A DNA stretch of 64,000 nucleotides from assembly GCA_020860755.1 (NCBI GenBank), contig JAJBTQ010000033.1, positions 127,036 through 191,035 on the forward strand, given 5' to 3'. The position numbers and the translations under genes were made by a program. Below the pieces are notes generated by a model. That model was not told the DNA's origin and made no database searches. It was given only the letters and a program-made list of their open reading frames with translations. The number at the start of each line of letters is the position of its first letter. Position 1 is the stretch's first letter. Below, piece after piece: positions 1-9,424 of the stretch. The stretch comes from Lachnospiraceae bacterium. GTDB lineage: Bacteria; Bacillota; Clostridia; Lachnospirales; Lachnospiraceae.

Positions 1-993
1 CGCCAGATTCCCGTAGTTGGGGTTGCTGATCCATGCCCGGGCAGAGGCTACCATATCTGTCTTGCCCTCGGCGATGGCGCTCTCACAGAGATCAAAATCA
101 TACAGACCCCCACTGGTCGTGATCAGCATGTTCGGATTGCCCTTCTTGATGATCTCCGCCGTCTTTAAGTTCGGAGCTTTCTCCAGACAGAAAGAAGTCG
201 GATGGGTCGGATCGATCTCTCCGGCACGGATCTGCAGGATCTCCGCACAGCCTTCCAGCATCTTGGACCACTCGATCACATCCTGCGCCGTAAACCCTCC
301 TTGTGGCTCCTCGCCGCTGATCGTGATCTCGATCGGAAATCCCGGTCCGCAATGTTCCTTAATCCTCTGACAGGTCATCTTTAAGAATCTAAGCCGGTTC
401 TCCATAGAGCCGCCGAATTCGTCGGTCCTGAAATTGGTAAGAGGCGAGAGAAAACGCGACGGCAGGAAAAACCGGTAGGACGAATGGATCGTCACCATGT
501 CAAATCCGCACTGTTTTAAGATCAGGGCCTGCTGTGCCATCTCCTCGATGTGCTCTAAGATCATCTCTTTTGACATCTCTTTGCCCGGAGCGGGCGTGAT
601 CCCCGTGCCGTCGGGAACCATCGGCAGGATACCCTCACTGACATCCCATCCCGGCTCGTCGGTCGGGTCTAAGATGAAGCTGATCGCTCCTCCCTCAAAG
701 TGGACCGCCTCGGTCAGATGGGAAAAATAATTAAGAGCCTGCGGCTCGACATATTCAAACTTCGGCGCATGCGCGAACTCCCCGAGCCTGATCTTCGGGA
801 AGGCACAGTTAAACGTCACAACAGCTGCTCCCGCGCGGGCACGGGCCGCCATGAGCTCGATCATCGCCTGAGCCGGATAGGATTCCGGTCCCTGGATAAA
901 ATGCGGGGTACACGGGCTGCAGACCATTCGATTTCGAAGCACCAGATCTCCGACTTTTATCGGGGAGAGAAGATGAGAATATTTTTCTGGCAT
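1..993 (-). CDS. NADH:flavin oxidoreductase (old yellow enzyme / 2,4-dienoyl-CoA reductase type), partial
   Basis: The first 331 codons of a flavin-dependent ene-reductase run off the left edge of the window, so the iron-sulfur and NAD(P)-binding parts are missing. The visible part is the FMN TIM barrel, nearly colinear with the complete paralogue at 4977-6932. It shares the same altered active-site stretch HSSYRFF, the FLSPLTN and DEFGGSxENR motifs, and the TISGEEPxGGF segment. The start is ATG at 993, preceded by GGAGGACTGTATC. It has its own promoter at 1029-1057. Members of this family reduce activated C=C bonds of enoates, enones, steroids or flavonoids; the substrate here is unknown. 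The close pair points to a duplication within the cluster. Confidence 0.88.
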   Translation of the reverse strand, partial: MPEKYSHLLSPIKVGDLVLRNRMVCSPCTPHFIQGPESYPAQAMIELMAARARAGAAVVTFNCAFPKIRLGEFAHAPKFEYVEPQALNYFSHLTEAVHFEGGAISFILDPTDEPGWDVSEGILPMVPDGTGITPAPGKEMSKEMILEHIEEMAQQALILKQCGFDMVTIHSSYRFFLPSRFLSPLTNFRTDEFGGSMENRLRFLKMTCQRIKEHCGPGFPIEITISGEEPQGGFTAQDVIEWSKMLEGCAEILQIRAGEIDPTHPTSFCLEKAPNLKTAEIIKKGNPNMLITTSGGLYDFDLCESAIAEGKTDMVASARAWISNPNYGNLA

Positions 994-1028
994 GATACAG
1001 TCCTCCTTATTCAGGTATTGATAAATAT

Positions 1029-1057
1029 ATTATATTGTATGAACTGTCTGGTAACAA
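1029..1057 (-). promoter_or_regulatory. Promoter for the partial ene-reductase gene
   Basis: On the minus strand a TTGTTA -35 box and a perfect TATAAT -10 box are separated by 17 bases. The boxes lie about 40 bases upstream of the ATG at 993, inside the 78-base gap after the UroD-like gene. This indicates that the partial ene-reductase gene can be transcribed on its own. Confidence 0.6.
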
Positions 1058-1071
1058 GAGAGTTTTGATAC

Positions 1072-2316
1072 TTAATGCCAAGCCCAGGTTGTCTCACGCC
1101 ACATCTTCATGTTTTCATGCTTTGCATCTTCCAGCTCCATAGAGGTAGTCATGATATATCCTCCTCCCGGTGCCAGTTCATCCAGCAACCGCTGGGTCTT
1201 GTCATAGACCTCTTCCGGTGTCCCCTGCATTAAAAGGGAGTTATCCATGCCCCCGGCGACACACGCGATTCCGTGAAGCATCTTTTTTGCCCGTGCCAGA
1301 TCCGCGGATTCGAATTGGACAATCGTCTTTTGCGGAGGGAGTTCCATAAGTCGTTCCACTCTGGTATCACAGTTTCCTTCAAAGACAAGGATCGGCGTTA
1401 CATCATTCTCGGCAGCCATCTCAACAATGCGTTTTAACCAGGGCCAGTAAAACTTATCAAAATTTTCAGGACTCATAAACTTATCACCCGGACTTGTGAG
1501 CGGGAGAAACGCAAAACCTCCGGCATTTGCTTTTGCCATCCCCTCCAACTGAGGCCACATCATCTCCCCGTAGAGATCGATGCTCTTTGACAGATCTTCC
1601 GGACTGCTGTACATATCCATGAGCGTATTGACAAATCCCCGGACGGAACAGGCAAAGTTGTCATAGGGGTGTCCCAGCACAACACTGGTGAGCAGAGGGA
1701 ATCCCAGCTCACCGGCAATCCGGATCGCTTCCAGGCTCTTTTGCAGATCCCGTGCCATAAGCTGTGCACTTTCCAGCATACAGGTGAGAGCCTCCGCTAC
1801 TTCCGGATTTGCCATTGCGGCCAGAGCACTGTTGTTGATCTGACACAGGGAAAGGATCGGAAAAGCAGCAAGCCCTTTTAAAGCCCGATACCTGCGCGGC
1901 GCCACCTTAGTTAACAAAAACTGTCCGCAGTTATTGATAAGCTCCGCATATTCTTCCTCCTCCATATAATCAGCATCCAGCTGCTGATGACCGTGATCGT
2001 TCGGAGGATCAGTTTCCGGCTCAGGAAACTCGATAAACATACTTCCCGCCTTTTCCAGGCCGGCAATGGAGGGGTAGACCGGAGGCATCATAAGATCAGG
2101 ATAATATTCCTCCAAGAAAGATCTCACGTTTGGCAGCAAAAGCGAAGGGTCTTCCATGGCTTTTCTGGGGGAGAGTCCATATCCGTTTGCATAAAAATAG
2201 CCAACTACGGGAGTCCAGGGAACATGATCCGGCTCTTTACCCGCGACAGCGTCGCGGACGCGTTGAATACGCTGATCGTAAAGAATTTGTATATTAGTTT
2301 GTTCTATTTGGGCCAT
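1072..2316 (-). CDS. Uroporphyrinogen decarboxylase-fold protein, putative corrinoid/folate methyltransferase
   Basis: This 414-residue protein has the UroD/MtaA/CmuA TIM-barrel pattern, including a start-proximal RVRDAVAGKEPDHVPW and a C-terminal segment ending TTSMELEDAKHENMKM. The family includes heme-pathway UroD (usually about 350 residues) and cobalamin-dependent methyl transferases. Heme genes are absent here, and where MtaA proteins carry an HxC zinc motif this protein reads FEGNCDTR. A methyltransferase role, perhaps O-demethylation of a methoxylated aromatic, is plausible but unproven, and no corrinoid-protein gene is seen in the window. The start is ATG with GAGGAG 11 bases upstream. 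It follows the MFS gene by 55 bases, probably in one operon. Confidence 0.75.
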   Translation of the reverse strand: MAQIEQTNIQILYDQRIQRVRDAVAGKEPDHVPWTPVVGYFYANGYGLSPRKAMEDPSLLLPNVRSFLEEYYPDLMMPPVYPSIAGLEKAGSMFIEFPEPETDPPNDHGHQQLDADYMEEEEYAELINNCGQFLLTKVAPRRYRALKGLAAFPILSLCQINNSALAAMANPEVAEALTCMLESAQLMARDLQKSLEAIRIAGELGFPLLTSVVLGHPYDNFACSVRGFVNTLMDMYSSPEDLSKSIDLYGEMMWPQLEGMAKANAGGFAFLPLTSPGDKFMSPENFDKFYWPWLKRIVEMAAENDVTPILVFEGNCDTRVERLMELPPQKTIVQFESADLARAKKMLHGIACVAGGMDNSLLMQGTPEEVYDKTQRLLDELAPGGGYIMTTSMELEDAKHENMKMWRETTWAWH

Positions 2317-2371
2317 AAAATAAGATTCTCCTCTTCATTTGCTGCATAAAACTTTGGCTCTCTACTATATT

Positions 2372-3619
2372 TCAAATAACAATTCCGTTCTTCTTCCTTC
2401 TTGCCGCCCGCGCCTTGTTATTAAACAGAATGATACTTAAGGCCAAAGCGCCAAGCAAAATTACAAGACCCACCATCCACATATGAGTGTAGCCATTTTC
2501 TACGTTTGCAGCTGCGTCAATGATCATTCCATAAAAAGTGGATCCGAACAACACCCCAAAATCCATGGTGAACCAAAACGTGCCCGTCGCAAAATCTCCG
2601 CGTTTCGCCGGGGAATCCACCACTGCACAGGCATTTAAGGTCGGTATGGTGAATATATCTCCGACTCCGTACAGGCAGCCCGCTGCGAGAAAGAACACGT
2701 AACTCTGCTTTGCAAAGAACGCAAGGAACACGATGGACATCGCCATACAGACCATACCGGGAATGACCATGACCAATGCGCCGAATCGATCCGCCAGACG
2801 GTTGCATGCCAAACGGGCAATAACCATGGCAACAGCAGCCGCTGTGTAGAAAAACCCAATCTGAGAGGCACTCAGTTCCAAAACCTCCTGTGCATAGATC
2901 GTACCAAAGATAAGGATACAGGAAAATCCCGCCATAAAAATAGTATTTACGATACTGGGGAGAAGGGCGCATTTTTCAAGAAACTTCCAGACACCCTTAT
3001 ACTCTTTATCTGTGTCTATTTCCTGCTTTGCTTCCAGTTTTTTCTGATATTCCGGTTTTTTTTCATAAGTTTCGCCAAGGCTAAGCACTGCCGCGACCAC
3101 ACAAAAGAGCGCACACATAATAAACATTAATGGATAGCCTCCGGCAACTGCCAGATTTAAGCCCAAAAGAGGACCGATCGCATAGGATAAGGTCTGTGGA
3201 ATATTATAGATCCCCATTCCCTCATTCATACGATTGCGTGCTACCACATCCACAACAATAGATGTCATCGTTACCATGATCAAGCCTTTCGACATCCCCT
3301 GCAGCAAACGCATGGTCAGCCCTACCGACGGAACCTCAAAAATACCCATGGCAAACGCGGCAACGGCAAAGACCAAAGTTGCCACTAAAAGGCATGACCT
3401 TTTCCCCCAGACACGGGTCAGCCTCCCTGCAAAAAATGCCATGCATATGGAGCCAATGTTAAAGGTAGAGGAAAGATATCCTCCAAGTGTTTTGGAGCCC
3501 CACACTTCGTTGGCATACGGTGCAAGGTTGCTGTCAAGCATTCGAAAGACCGTATTGATGGCCAGAGCGATAAAACATACTATGATAAAATACCGATTAA
3601 TAAATCTTTCTTTTTCCAT
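2372..3619 (-). CDS. MFS transporter
   Basis: This 415-residue protein has about twelve hydrophobic segments and the MFS loop signature GRLTRVWGKRSCLL between helices 2 and 3. The loop between the two halves is charged (KKPEYQKKLEAKQEIDTDKEYKG). It probably imports or exports the small molecule handled by the surrounding catabolic enzymes. I see no good ribosome-binding site before the ATG at 3619, so expression may depend on coupling or the start may differ. It lies between the two UroD-fold genes, all on the same strand. Substrate is not assignable from sequence. Confidence 0.85.
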   Translation of the reverse strand: MEKERFINRYFIIVCFIALAINTVFRMLDSNLAPYANEVWGSKTLGGYLSSTFNIGSICMAFFAGRLTRVWGKRSCLLVATLVFAVAAFAMGIFEVPSVGLTMRLLQGMSKGLIMVTMTSIVVDVVARNRMNEGMGIYNIPQTLSYAIGPLLGLNLAVAGGYPLMFIMCALFCVVAAVLSLGETYEKKPEYQKKLEAKQEIDTDKEYKGVWKFLEKCALLPSIVNTIFMAGFSCILIFGTIYAQEVLELSASQIGFFYTAAAVAMVIARLACNRLADRFGALVMVIPGMVCMAMSIVFLAFFAKQSYVFFLAAGCLYGVGDIFTIPTLNACAVVDSPAKRGDFATGTFWFTMDFGVLFGSTFYGMIIDAAANVENGYTHMWMVGLVILLGALALSIILFNNKARAARRKKNGIVI

Positions 3620-3708
3620 ACATATTAATGTCTAAAGATGTTAATGTTGTCTTCAAAAACTAACCCTGTGTCACTCATATGTATTTCTTTTTCTGGGTTT
3701 TGTGGTTC

Positions 3709-4830
3709 TTATCCATTCTGCGGATGCGTATTTAAGAAAATATGTGCAGCATCGCTCATTGCCTTCACATTTTCCGGTTTGGCATCCGTTGGAATATCAC
3801 AGCCAGTGGCGATGATGCAGCCCCAGGGACCGATATCTTCCAGAAGTTTTGTTACATACTCTGCCACTTCCTTCGAGGTGCCGTAGGTCATTAGCTCACA
3901 GGGCACATCACCCAAAATGCACACATTGGGTCCCAGAACCTCCCGACATTTTCGGATATCCGTTTTGGAATCCAGCGCCATAACAAATGTTTTCTCCTTC
4001 AGCCGCCGAAATTTATTCAGGTTCAGAGTCCAGTTCGAATCCAGATGAAAGAACGGAATCACGTTAAGCTCAATACAGAGGTCATAATAGGCCTTAAAAG
4101 ATGGCCACACAAACTCATCAAACATATTCGGAGATACCAGATCCGGTCCGCTCCTCCAACCGCCGATGATCGCACCGGCAGGATGTGTCATCAGCATTTG
4201 CTGACGATACGCCTCCAGATTGGATGCCAAGACGAGATCAGTAATCTCATGCACCAGCTCCGGCTCATCCATCAGGTCATCCATGAAAAAGCATTCCAGA
4301 GAACGGCCTCCGCAGAAATATTCAAAGGGAGCCACCATCATAAGATCGGCAATACAGGGGATTCCGGCTTCGTGGAATTTTTCGTATGCCTTCGGATTCG
4401 CTGCAAAAAAGGGGAGCAGGTTTTCCCAGTTGTTATCGCACTTCTCTGCGATAAACTTCTTTTGCCAGGCATCCCAGCCGATCTCTTTAATTTCCTCGTA
4501 ATCCTCAAACTTCATATTTTCGGACTCTACAACCTGCCACACGTCGTCATCACCCAGATCTACGCCCGGAATCGCCGTCTTGGACAGCCACTGCGTGCCG
4601 AGCAGATAGGGAGAAAAAAGAACGTTTTGTGTTGCATCCGCATCGATTGCGGTCAGTCCAGCAATGTTTGCTTCACAGGCCTTGTCAAAATCAGCAACAT
4701 AGTCCTTCATCAAGATGCCCTGACATCGTGCAAAATAAGCACTTCCGCAGGGTGCCACCGGAACACGGTCTACAGGCTCACAGCGCACAGCCTTATCAAT
4801 TCGATCTCTGTTGACTTCATATTTATTCAC
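3709..4830 (-). CDS. Uroporphyrinogen decarboxylase-fold protein, putative methyltransferase (second copy)
   Basis: This 373-residue UroD/MtaA-fold protein is distant from the copy at 1072-2316. The usual zinc-type HxC motif reads FHLDSNW, which belongs to a large uncharacterised subgroup, while the downstream ATGCDIPTDAKPENVKAM stretch keeps a cysteine that in MtaA relatives can bind metal. The start is GTG at 4830 with a GGGGG run about 10 bases upstream. It heads a likely operon with the MFS gene and the other UroD-fold gene. A methyl-group transfer role is inferred from the fold only. Confidence 0.75.
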   Translation of the reverse strand: MNKYEVNRDRIDKAVRCEPVDRVPVAPCGSAYFARCQGILMKDYVADFDKACEANIAGLTAIDADATQNVLFSPYLLGTQWLSKTAIPGVDLGDDDVWQVVESENMKFEDYEEIKEIGWDAWQKKFIAEKCDNNWENLLPFFAANPKAYEKFHEAGIPCIADLMMVAPFEYFCGGRSLECFFMDDLMDEPELVHEITDLVLASNLEAYRQQMLMTHPAGAIIGGWRSGPDLVSPNMFDEFVWPSFKAYYDLCIELNVIPFFHLDSNWTLNLNKFRRLKEKTFVMALDSKTDIRKCREVLGPNVCILGDVPCELMTYGTSKEVAEYVTKLLEDIGPWGCIIATGCDIPTDAKPENVKAMSDAAHIFLNTHPQNG

Positions 4831-4915
4831 AATCTAATTACCCCCTACAATTATTAACTCCAAACCAATTGATATATCGTGATCACAGGGTTGAAAGCTA
4901 TCTAGATTGATATAA

Positions 4916-4950
4916 TTGTCCCCATGCCTGTTAAGACACGGGGACAAACA
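4916..4950 (-). terminator. Hairpin downstream of the complete ene-reductase gene
   Basis: An 8-bp inverted repeat (TTGTCCCC / GGGGACAA) lies 27 bases past the stop codon of the ene-reductase gene. The tail on the minus strand is only AATTATAT, so this is a weak intrinsic terminator or an mRNA 3-prime stabiliser. It separates the upstream operon from the UroD/MFS operon. Confidence 0.45.
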
Positions 4951-4976
4951 ATAAGAGAAAAGAATTCCTTACAAAA

Positions 4977-6932
4977 TTACAGTTTTCTTCCGGCCGCATA
5001 TCCGGTGCGCATCGCCTGCTGAACGCTGGCTGCCTTGACGCAGTCTCCGATGACACTCGTGTATGTGCCTTTGCCGTAGTACGCCATCGCCTCTTCCGAC
5101 TGAGGCTTCGCTCCTGTCGCAAGCACGATGCTCCCGGCTTTCACGAAGTTCTCGTTCCCATCCTCGTCTACATAGTACACGCCGTCCTTGGTTACTTTCG
5201 TGCATGTTGCCTTTACAGCGGATGAGAAGTTCGGCTCCGCCGTCCAGTAATCTTCCACCATGCTGCGGTAGTGTACCGGACATGCCTCTGCACAGAGCTT
5301 CTCCAGCATCTCGATCACGAACGCCTTACGTCCCGACTCCGCGATCCAGATCCCAGTCTCGGTCCCGATCTCTCCGCCGCCGATGATGACTACATCATCT
5401 GCCAGCTCATCGATACGGTTGTTTACAAAGATATCTGAGGCAAACACATAGTCCACGTCCTCGAGGCCTTCGATCGGCGGTGCTTCCTCTTTTGCTCCGA
5501 TGGCCACGATCACATGGTCGTATCCCTGGCCTTCCAGCATCTCCGGGGTAGCCTCGGTGTTTAGCTTGATCTCGATGTTCTTCTCCTCTTGTGTCTTGCG
5601 GATCATGTAGTGGTTGAAATCACGCACGGTCCACTTAAACTCTGCGTAGTCCGCATGCTGCAAAAGGCCTCCCAGATGATCCGTCTTCTCAAACAGTGTC
5701 ACCTGATGTCCCCGCTTCGCAGCGATCTGAGCCGCCTCCATGCCGGCCGGGCCGCCGCCGATAACAGCGATCTTCTTTACGCCCTCAGGCTCTTTGACTG
5801 CAGTGGCCAGACGCGGTGTGATGCTCCCCCATTCCGGGTTTACGGAGCAGACACTGTTATAGGTACATCCCGCTGAAGGAATATGGCACTTGTTGCAACG
5901 CAGGCACGGTACCAGATCCTCCGGACGGTCCTCATAGATCAGGTTCCCGTAGTTGCCGTTGCTGATCCATGCACGGGCAGATGCGATGAAGTCCGCCTTG
6001 CCCTCTGCGATCACGCTCTCACACAGATCAAAGTCATAAAGTCCGGCGATCGCTGCGATCAGCATATTCGGGTTCCCCTTCTTGATGGTCTCCGCCATAT
6101 GAAGGTTCGGAGCCACTTCCTTGCAGAACGAGGTCGGATGGTTCGGATCGATCTTGCCGGCACGGATCTGTAAGATATCCGCACAATCCTCAAGCATCTT
6201 TGACCACTCGATCACATCCTCCATCGTAAAGCCGCCTTCCGGCTCCTCGCCGCTGATCGTGATCTCGATCGGGAATCCCGGACCACATAACTCTTTGATC
6301 CTCTCACAGGTCATCTTAAGCGGTTTCAGCCTGTTTTCCAAAGAACCGCCGAACTCGTCGGTACGGATGTTCGTAAGGGGCGACAGGAACCTGGACAGCA
6401 GGAAGAAGCGGTAAGACGAATGGATCGTCACCATGTCAAATCCACACTGCTTGACAAGATATGCCTGCTGCGCCATCTCTTCGATGTGCTCTAAGACCAT
6501 CTCTACCGGCATCTCTTTTCCAGTAGGAAGGTCGATCCCCGCTCCGTCCGGTACGGTCGGAGCGATGCCTGTGCTGGCATCCCAGCCGGGCATGTCCGTA
6601 GGGTCCATGATGAAGCTGATCGCTCCCCCTTCAAAGTGGACCGCCTCGGTCAGATGGGAAAAATAGTTCAGTGTGCGCGGTTCATTGTACTCAAACTTTC
6701 CCGCATGCGCGGTCTCTAAGTTCCTCGATTTGGGAAGCGCACAGTTAAAGGTTACGACAGCAGCTCCGGCTCTCGCACGGGCCGCAAAATGGTCGATCAT
6801 CGCCTGAGACGGATACGGCTCCGGGCCCTGCACAAAGTGAGGGGTCGCCGGGCTGCAGATCAGGCGGTTCCGAAGCACCACATCTCCCACCTTGATCGGG
6901 GAGAGCAGGTGTGAATACTTTTCTGATGACAT
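4977..6932 (-). CDS. NADH:flavin oxidoreductase / 2,4-dienoyl-CoA reductase-type ene-reductase
   Basis: This complete 651-residue flavin/iron-sulfur reductase has an FMN TIM barrel at about residues 1-335. Cysteines 343, 346, 349 and 362 follow the C-x2-C-x2-C-x12-C spacing known from trimethylamine dehydrogenase. A dinucleotide fold starts at IAVIGGGPAGMEAA (about 388), and a second GxGxxG is at DVVIIGGGEIGTETG. The family HGAHGYL signature is replaced by HSSYRFF (171-177), suggesting a specialised substrate pocket. Relatives reduce enoyl-CoA, bile acids, steroids or flavonoid chalcones. It follows the second MFS gene by 38 bases, probably co-transcribed. The ATG has GGAGGAG close upstream. 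Confidence 0.9.
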   Translation of the reverse strand: MSSEKYSHLLSPIKVGDVVLRNRLICSPATPHFVQGPEPYPSQAMIDHFAARARAGAAVVTFNCALPKSRNLETAHAGKFEYNEPRTLNYFSHLTEAVHFEGGAISFIMDPTDMPGWDASTGIAPTVPDGAGIDLPTGKEMPVEMVLEHIEEMAQQAYLVKQCGFDMVTIHSSYRFFLLSRFLSPLTNIRTDEFGGSLENRLKPLKMTCERIKELCGPGFPIEITISGEEPEGGFTMEDVIEWSKMLEDCADILQIRAGKIDPNHPTSFCKEVAPNLHMAETIKKGNPNMLIAAIAGLYDFDLCESVIAEGKADFIASARAWISNGNYGNLIYEDRPEDLVPCLRCNKCHIPSAGCTYNSVCSVNPEWGSITPRLATAVKEPEGVKKIAVIGGGPAGMEAAQIAAKRGHQVTLFEKTDHLGGLLQHADYAEFKWTVRDFNHYMIRKTQEEKNIEIKLNTEATPEMLEGQGYDHVIVAIGAKEEAPPIEGLEDVDYVFASDIFVNNRIDELADDVVIIGGGEIGTETGIWIAESGRKAFVIEMLEKLCAEACPVHYRSMVEDYWTAEPNFSSAVKATCTKVTKDGVYYVDEDGNENFVKAGSIVLATGAKPQSEEAMAYYGKGTYTSVIGDCVKAASVQQAMRTGYAAGRKL

Positions 6933-6970
6933 AATATCTCCTCCTTTGACTAATTAACTCCGTATATAAA

Positions 6971-8281
6971 CTATTTTACGACAACCGGTGCCTTGCCAGG
7001 CTCTTTTTCCAAACGCTCATTAGTAAAGAAGACTAATACAGCACCTACGAAGGCCAAGATGCCAAAGAGTGTATATGCGCCACGTGTGGAACCGGTAGCA
7101 TTCATGAACAGTGCTAATGTCACGCCCGCGCAGGCACTGATCACACGGATGATCGGGAAGATAAAAGTCCACATACGGGAGAATGATTCCGATCCATAGA
7201 CACTGACTGCGTGCGACATCGGTATGTTGTTGATTCCACCGTTGAAAAATCCAAGCAATCCTACAAACAAGATATTCGTAAGCCAGTTAAACGGAAATGC
7301 TCCGCCGCACAGACAGGCAATACCAAACACAAGGCAGACAATAATTCCCGTAAGCCGGACTCCTATCCTCTGATCCATGATGCCGGTGACAAAGCTGCCT
7401 GCAAAACCGATCGCAGCAAAGATCATTAATAATCCCATGGCCATAGTAGGCGCCATGCCCATCGAGATTTCATAAGGGATCAACTGCATTACGACACCCG
7501 GCGTCACTAAATAAAGCAGGCCATATCCGATCGAGATCAGCCAGAAGTTTTTATTTTTAAATGCTTCCGCCCTGGTCCATACCGGTTCATGCGACTCTTT
7601 GCTCTTTTCAATCATTTCCAACGCGATTGGATCACTATCCCCGTTATCCGGTAATTTCCCTATTTTTTCCGGGCTATGAGGGATAAAGAAACAGATCACG
7701 CCAAGTCCAAGCGTAATAAGTCCGATAATAAGCAATGCAAACGGCATGCTTACTCTGGCAATCCCCTGGTTTAAGATGGGCACACATAAAATTGTAGAAA
7801 ACGCAGCTCCGCAAGTTGCCCATCCAAGTACAAATCCCTTTTTCGTTGGGAAAAATTTACCAAACAATTCTCCCAGACACCCCATACCAACGAAAGATGC
7901 GCAGGAAAGGTTGATTGCCCAGACAATGATAAATACGACATAGTTGGAAATATGACCCAGCAGGATGACCATGATTCCGCTAAGTACCATCAATGCCCCC
8001 ATGAGAAAACGTGTTCCGATTCTTGTCATCAAAAAACCGTAACCTAAAACAATAAATACCTGGATAATTGCCGCTATGGTTACGCCACTCAAAATAGCGG
8101 CTTCTGCCACGCCAATGTTTGCAGCCAATCCTCCGGACAAAGCATTCATTGCAATCGCATCCCATAAGGGACCGCCCATCATCATGACACAGGCGCCGAA
8201 AATAATCAGCAGCCATCCATAACGTCCTATGTGTGCTCTTTTTTTAGTTTTTTCAGTTTTTTCAGTTTCTGTAGTTTCCAT
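6971..8281 (-). CDS. MFS transporter, monocarboxylate/oxalate-formate antiporter-like
   Basis: This 436-residue, twelve-helix MFS protein has the loop GFLMTRIGTRFLMG after helix 2 and a long charged middle loop (PEKIGKLPDNGDSDP... EAFKNKNFWLISIG), typical of the MCT/OFA branch that carries organic anions. It begins with a very charged N-terminal tail rich in T, E and K. I chose ATG 8281 over 8302 because AAAGGAG lies 11 bases upstream of it, while the longer start has no ribosome site. It lies between lysR and the ene-reductase gene, so uptake of an aromatic acid is likely. Confidence 0.87.
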   Translation of the reverse strand: METTETEKTEKTKKRAHIGRYGWLLIIFGACVMMMGGPLWDAIAMNALSGGLAANIGVAEAAILSGVTIAAIIQVFIVLGYGFLMTRIGTRFLMGALMVLSGIMVILLGHISNYVVFIIVWAINLSCASFVGMGCLGELFGKFFPTKKGFVLGWATCGAAFSTILCVPILNQGIARVSMPFALLIIGLITLGLGVICFFIPHSPEKIGKLPDNGDSDPIALEMIEKSKESHEPVWTRAEAFKNKNFWLISIGYGLLYLVTPGVVMQLIPYEISMGMAPTMAMGLLMIFAAIGFAGSFVTGIMDQRIGVRLTGIIVCLVFGIACLCGGAFPFNWLTNILFVGLLGFFNGGINNIPMSHAVSVYGSESFSRMWTFIFPIIRVISACAGVTLALFMNATGSTRGAYTLFGILAFVGAVLVFFTNERLEKEPGKAPVVVK

Positions 8282-8424
8282 AAAACCCACTTCTCCTTTC
8301 ATAATATTTGATATTTATAGTATATAAAATATACGTCTAAATTAGAAATTAATATTCTGACTAGCACGGGCATAGTAGCTATTCCAAAATCTTATAACAG
8401 GTGCCAAATACTTCAAGGTCTTGG

Positions 8425-9342
8425 TTAACGGGGGAGTTCCTGAAGCAAAAGATCGATCAGATGATTGTCATTTTGATCACTCCATGTCAAAACCATCGCT
8501 AAAGAAGATAATTCCCCGGCCTGCTCAAGGCTAAGATACGTAATGCCCGGATGTTGAAAAGATTGCGTATATCCTTTTGGTATAAGATGGAATCCTTCTC
8601 CCAACTGTGTCCTCATAAAAATCTCGTCCCAGTTATCACAGCTTAAGATCTGAGGCTTTAAGCCAAAATAACCCAGACAGCCGAGGCGGTCACTCAACAG
8701 TGTAGGCGCATGTTTCACATCTAAAAAAACCAGCTGATTCAGTCTTGCGAGATCTCCCTCATCGGAAAGCTCACAATCCGAATATTCTTCCGGAACAGCC
8801 AGCATCCACGAATCTTTCTGTATGATTCGTGATGCATTAGACTTGATCTCCAGCTGGTGAAGTTCGACAGACGGAATGAACGTAATGATGATGTCTCCGG
8901 GCGGCTTACGCAGAGTCTGCGCCAGATTTTGCAGGTTGATGTATTTAAACTCAAGCGTGATCAACGGATATCTCTCTTTGAGCGCCCTCACTGCATCCAT
9001 GAGCGGACTTCGCGCAAAAAATATAAACGGCAGATGCCGGTCAAACGCAATAGACAATACCCCGGAATTCAGCCGTTCTGCATTCAAGGCTTTTTTCATT
9101 TTGTCTACTGTCTGATTCGTTTTCGTGAGCAGTTCCTGAGCCTCTGGTAAAAATAATTTCCCCATTTCCGTCAGTTCAACGGTTCGGCTGTCTCGTATGA
9201 ACAGTCTGACACCCAGATAGGACTCCAAGGCCGCGATCTGCTTGCTCAAAGCCGGCTGTGTAATATACAGGGAATCCGCTGCCCTGCTGAAATTCAAATA
9301 ATCTGCTAAAGCCAGAAAAGCTTCGATCCATTTATAATCCAT
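8425..9342 (-). CDS. LysR-family transcriptional regulator
   Basis: This 305-residue protein has an N-terminal winged helix-turn-helix (FSRAADSLYITQPALSKQIAALE) and a C-terminal effector-binding domain, the usual LysR layout and length. The track start at 9477 adds 45 unlikely residues. ATG 9342 has AAAGAGG placed correctly and begins the canonical MDYKWIEAFLALAD. It is embedded between the amidohydrolase gene (82 bases upstream) and the MFS gene (143 bases downstream), pointing the same way, so it likely controls this cluster in response to a pathway metabolite. Confidence 0.92.
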   Translation of the reverse strand: MDYKWIEAFLALADYLNFSRAADSLYITQPALSKQIAALESYLGVRLFIRDSRTVELTEMGKLFLPEAQELLTKTNQTVDKMKKALNAERLNSGVLSIAFDRHLPFIFFARSPLMDAVRALKERYPLITLEFKYINLQNLAQTLRKPPGDIIITFIPSVELHQLEIKSNASRIIQKDSWMLAVPEEYSDCELSDEGDLARLNQLVFLDVKHAPTLLSDRLGCLGYFGLKPQILSCDNWDEIFMRTQLGEGFHLIPKGYTQSFQHPGITYLSLEQAGELSSLAMVLTWSDQNDNHLIDLLLQELPR

Positions 9343-9424
9343 AATACACCTCTTTAATTTTATAAAGACGTACTCTTTGACACAATCACCAATGACCTCG
9401 AGCAAATTTTGTTGTAGGAGTATT

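Noticed and set aside
1072-4830. True uroporphyrinogen decarboxylase (HemE) for heme synthesis
   Set aside because: There are no other heme genes, the active-site neighbourhoods differ, and both copies sit in a catabolic cluster with transporters.
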